Positions 61,886-64,000 of a stretch of 64,000 bases of DNA are shown in pieces. A model generated the notes under the pieces. It had not been told where the DNA came from and made no database searches. It saw only the letters and a list, made by a program, of their open reading frames with translations. The stretch spans positions 1-64,000 of the forward strand of contig NZ_JGYN01000021.1 of NCBI RefSeq assembly GCF_000741165.1. The letters are read 5' to 3'. Each line of letters opens with the position of its first letter. Position 1 is the stretch's first letter. Source of the DNA: Bifidobacterium biavatii DSM 23969. GTDB taxonomy: Bacteria; Actinomycetota; Actinomycetes; Actinomycetales; Bifidobacteriaceae. The position numbers were made by a program, and so were the translations under genes.

Positions 61886-63403
61886 TCAGTGCTGGTTGTT
61901 GAGACGGTGGTACATCTCAGACAGCTGCAGTTCCTTCTCGAACTGGCGGGCGGTGGTGTCCTTGTCAATGACGGCGAGCTCCACGCCGGCGATGCGGGCG
62001 AAGTCCTCCCAAGCCTCACGGCCGACGGAGGTAGTCATGCAGGTGTGGTGCGAGCCGCCGGCGGTGATCCAGCACTGGACGGCGGTCTTCAGGGACGGCT
62101 GCGGCTTCCAGACGGCGCGGGCGCACGGCAGCTCCTTGAGGGAGCCCTGCGGCTCGACGACGTCGACCACGTCCATGAGCAGGCGGAAGCGCTCGCGCTC
62201 GTCGGCCATGGAGACCACAACGGCGTCCTTCTTCGGCTTGCCGGAGAAGACCAGACGCACCGGGTCGGCCTTGCCGCCGATGCCGAGCGGGTGGATCTCC
62301 AGCTTCGGCTTGGCGATGGTGCCGATGGCCGGGGAGACCTCGAGCATGTGGGAGCCCATGTCGAGCTCATTGCCCTCGGTGAAGTTGTAGGAGTAGTCCT
62401 CCATGAGGGAGGCGCCACCGTCAAGGCCGTAGCCCATCACGGCGCCGATGCGGACCAGCACGGCGGTCTTCCAGTCGCCTTCGGCGGAGAAGCCCCAGCC
62501 GTACTCGGACGGGAAGCGCTGCGGGCCGACGCCCGGCAGCTGCGGCAGGGCGCCGAGGTCCTCGAAGTTGTCGACGCCGGCGGTGCAGCCGTTGGCGCGC
62601 ATCATGTTGACCATCGCGGCCTCTTCCTTGGCGGCGATGAACAGGGAGTCGTACTTGGCATCCAGCAGGGCCGGGTCGACGTCGTACTTGGCCTTGTAGT
62701 CCTCGATGATCTCCTTGACCTGATCGTCCTTGACGGCGTCGTACGCGGCAACGAGCTCGTTGACGGCCCAGGTGTTGATGGAGGCGCCGAACACGCGCTC
62801 AGCTTCGGTCTTGTCGCCTTCGGTGACGGCGACGTTGCGCATGTTGTCGCCCCAACGCATGACCTTCATGTTGTTGGAGGCGTCCCAGCCGGCGCAGGCG
62901 CGAGCCCAGGTGCCGACCTTCTCGGCGACCTCCGGGTCGGTGTAGTGGCCGACGACGATCTTGCGCGGGATGCCGAGGCGGGAGACGATGTAACCGAACT
63001 CACGGTCGCCGTGGGCGGCCTGGTTCAGGTTCATGAAGTCCATGTCGATGGTCTCCCACGGGATCTCCTTGTGGTGCTGGGTGGCCAGCTGCAGCAGCGG
63101 CTTGGTCAGCACTTCGAGGCCGCGGATCCACATCTTGGCCGGGGAGAAGGTGTGGCACCAGGCGATGACGCCGATGACGTTCGGGTTGGCGGAGGCCTCG
63201 ACCATGAACTGCTTGACGCCGTCGGAGGACTTCAGGGTCGGCTTGAGGACGATCTTGGCCGGGATCTTGCCGGTCTTGTTCAGGTAGTCGACCATTTCCG
63301 CGGAGTGCGCGGCGACCTGGCGAAGGGCTTCCTCGCCGTACAGGTCCTGCGAGCCGACGCCGAACCAGATTTCCTTGCCCTCAAAGGGGTTTTCCATTGC
63401 CAT
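61886..63403 (-). CDS. araA: L-arabinose isomerase
   Basis: 505 residues, the standard family length. MENPFEGKEIWFGVGSQDLYG is the canonical start, and FSAEGDWKTA, EDYSYNFTEGNELDMGSHML and a late ITAGGSHHTCM carry the metal-binding Glu and His residues. It converts L-arabinose to L-ribulose in the cytoplasm. The ATG at 63403 has AAAGGAG upstream; a longer in-frame extension to 63541 belongs to the antisense of the araD gene and is rejected. araD lies 42 bp upstream on the same strand, so it forms an ara(B)DA operon, shut by the terminator at 61811. Codon bias suggests high expression. Confidence 0.97.
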   Translation of the reverse strand: MAMENPFEGKEIWFGVGSQDLYGEEALRQVAAHSAEMVDYLNKTGKIPAKIVLKPTLKSSDGVKQFMVEASANPNVIGVIAWCHTFSPAKMWIRGLEVLTKPLLQLATQHHKEIPWETIDMDFMNLNQAAHGDREFGYIVSRLGIPRKIVVGHYTDPEVAEKVGTWARACAGWDASNNMKVMRWGDNMRNVAVTEGDKTEAERVFGASINTWAVNELVAAYDAVKDDQVKEIIEDYKAKYDVDPALLDAKYDSLFIAAKEEAAMVNMMRANGCTAGVDNFEDLGALPQLPGVGPQRFPSEYGWGFSAEGDWKTAVLVRIGAVMGYGLDGGASLMEDYSYNFTEGNELDMGSHMLEVSPAIGTIAKPKLEIHPLGIGGKADPVRLVFSGKPKKDAVVVSMADERERFRLLMDVVDVVEPQGSLKELPCARAVWKPQPSLKTAVQCWITAGGSHHTCMTTSVGREAWEDFARIAGVELAVIDKDTTARQFEKELQLSEMYHRLNNQH

Positions 63404-63444
63404 GATTGGCTCCTTTGTTACTTCGTTGTGAAAAATTTGTTTGC

Positions 63445-64000
63445 TCAGTGCTGGCCGTAGACGTTCTGGTAGCGGTCGTTCAGCTTGTCGATGTCGGCCT
63501 GCGGGATCTCGATGATGTCGCCGAGCTGCTTGGCGGCCCACATGGTGTGCGCGACTTCCTCGGTCATGGCGGCGGCCTTGACGGCGGCCTCAGCGTCCTT
63601 GCCGATGGTGAACGGGCCGTGGTTCTGCATGAGGACGGCCGGGGACTTCGGGTACTTCTTGAGCGTTTCGACGACGCCCTCGCCGATGGCCTCGGAGCCG
63701 ATGAGGCGGAACGGGCCGACCGGCACCGGGCCGCCGAACTCGTCGCCCATCATGGTCAGGCCGCACGGGATGTTCTGGCCGGTGGCCGCCCACGCGGTCG
63801 CGTAGGTGGAGTGCGTGTGCACGACGCCGTAGACGTTCGGCATGTGGCGGTAGATGTACGCGTGGGACGCGGTGTCGGAGGACGGGGCTTCGGTGCCGTC
63901 GACGACGTTGCCGTCGAGGTCGCACACGACCATGGAGCCCGGGGTCAGGTATTCGTAGCGCACACCGGACGGCTTGATGACCATGAGGTCGGCGGTGTGC
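63445..64000 (-). CDS. araD: L-ribulose-5-phosphate 4-epimerase, C-terminal part (5' end outside the window)
   Basis: About 185 residues are visible, ending YQNVYGQH. The class-II aldolase/epimerase fold is clear: HTADLMVIKPSG (phosphate loop), SDTASHAYIYRHMPNVYGVVHTHSTYATAWA (Zn-binding HTH...) and AVLMQNHGPFTIG with the third His. It converts L-ribulose-5-phosphate to D-xylulose-5-phosphate, which enters the bifid shunt. It is immediately upstream of araA. The start is off the right edge. Confidence 0.96.
   Translation of the reverse strand, partial: HTADLMVIKPSGVRYEYLTPGSMVVCDLDGNVVDGTEAPSSDTASHAYIYRHMPNVYGVVHTHSTYATAWAATGQNIPCGLTMMGDEFGGPVPVGPFRLIGSEAIGEGVVETLKKYPKSPAVLMQNHGPFTIGKDAEAAVKAAAMTEEVAHTMWAAKQLGDIIEIPQADIDKLNDRYQNVYGQH

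Noticed and set aside
61886-63541. Longer araA with 46 extra N-terminal residues
   Set aside because: The extension is Arg-rich and out of phase with the overlapping araD gene. The AAAGGAG site and the conserved MENPFEGKEIWFG start support 63403.
1-64000. tRNA or rRNA genes
   Set aside because: I saw no cloverleaf-like or rRNA-like stretch while reading; a tRNAscan run would be decisive.

Overview
The window is high-GC actinobacterial DNA and its gene content fits Bifidobacterium well. It has an L-arabinose pair (araD-araA), a GH42 beta-galactosidase with its own LacI regulator, a GPH-type glycoside symporter, two secreted multimodular starch-degrading amylases, G5/transglycosylase and LPxTG-like surface proteins, and an exopolysaccharide (EPS) locus containing a DUF4012 protein. 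The species cannot be fixed from sequence alone. The CBM74-like amylase suggests a starch-degrading lineage such as B. adolescentis, B. choerinum or B. pseudolongum (inference).

Layout. 1-4.3 kb: housekeeping and surface genes (alpha/beta hydrolase fragment, DUF4916/Nudix-like protein, thioredoxin, G5-transglycosylase, membrane protein/XRE pair, a strongly expressed surface protein). 4.4-8.2 kb: EPS regulation and export (low-molecular-weight tyrosine phosphatase, Wzz-BY-kinase fusion, a Wzy/ligase-type membrane protein). 8.4-19.1 kb: an intervening block with a conserved small protein, a membrane protein gene cut by an in-frame amber codon, a decayed type I-E-like CRISPR array, and two tandem GH13 amylases that share a nearly identical 362-bp module. 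19.1-38 kb: the EPS structural cluster. Its minus-strand block holds a poly-G-containing O-acetyltransferase, a Wzx flippase, two pyruvyl transferases and a glycosyltransferase. Its plus-strand block holds three glycosyltransferases, a nitroreductase-like protein and Wzy. These are followed by an IS21 relic, two AAA_14/DUF4143 ATPases around a DUF4012 protein, and the priming sugar-phosphate transferase. 38-51 kb: DHA2 MFS exporter, MntH, HNH-type secreted nuclease, aldo/keto reductase, LacI-GH42 operon, and a giant fused CydDC-like ABC exporter. 51-64 kb: two sugar transporters with related LacI-type operators, a FadD-like acyl-CoA ligase, a two-component system, a class-I glutamine amidotransferase (PuuD-like), araA and the 3' part of araD.

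How the genes fit together. The phosphatase and BY-kinase would tune chain length. The priming transferase starts the repeat unit on undecaprenyl phosphate. Five or six transferases extend and decorate it with sugars, pyruvate and acetate. Wzx flips it and Wzy polymerises it. The 15-G tract inside the acetyltransferase makes reversible on/off acetylation plausible. The amylases release maltooligosaccharides from granular starch outside the cell, while the beta-galactosidase, symporters and arabinose genes handle plant- and milk-derived sugars.

The most interesting signals are the poly-G tract, the CRISPR relic, the four 23-bp iterons upstream of a DUF4143 ATPase, the amber interruption, the amylase module exchange, and several unassigned palindromes.
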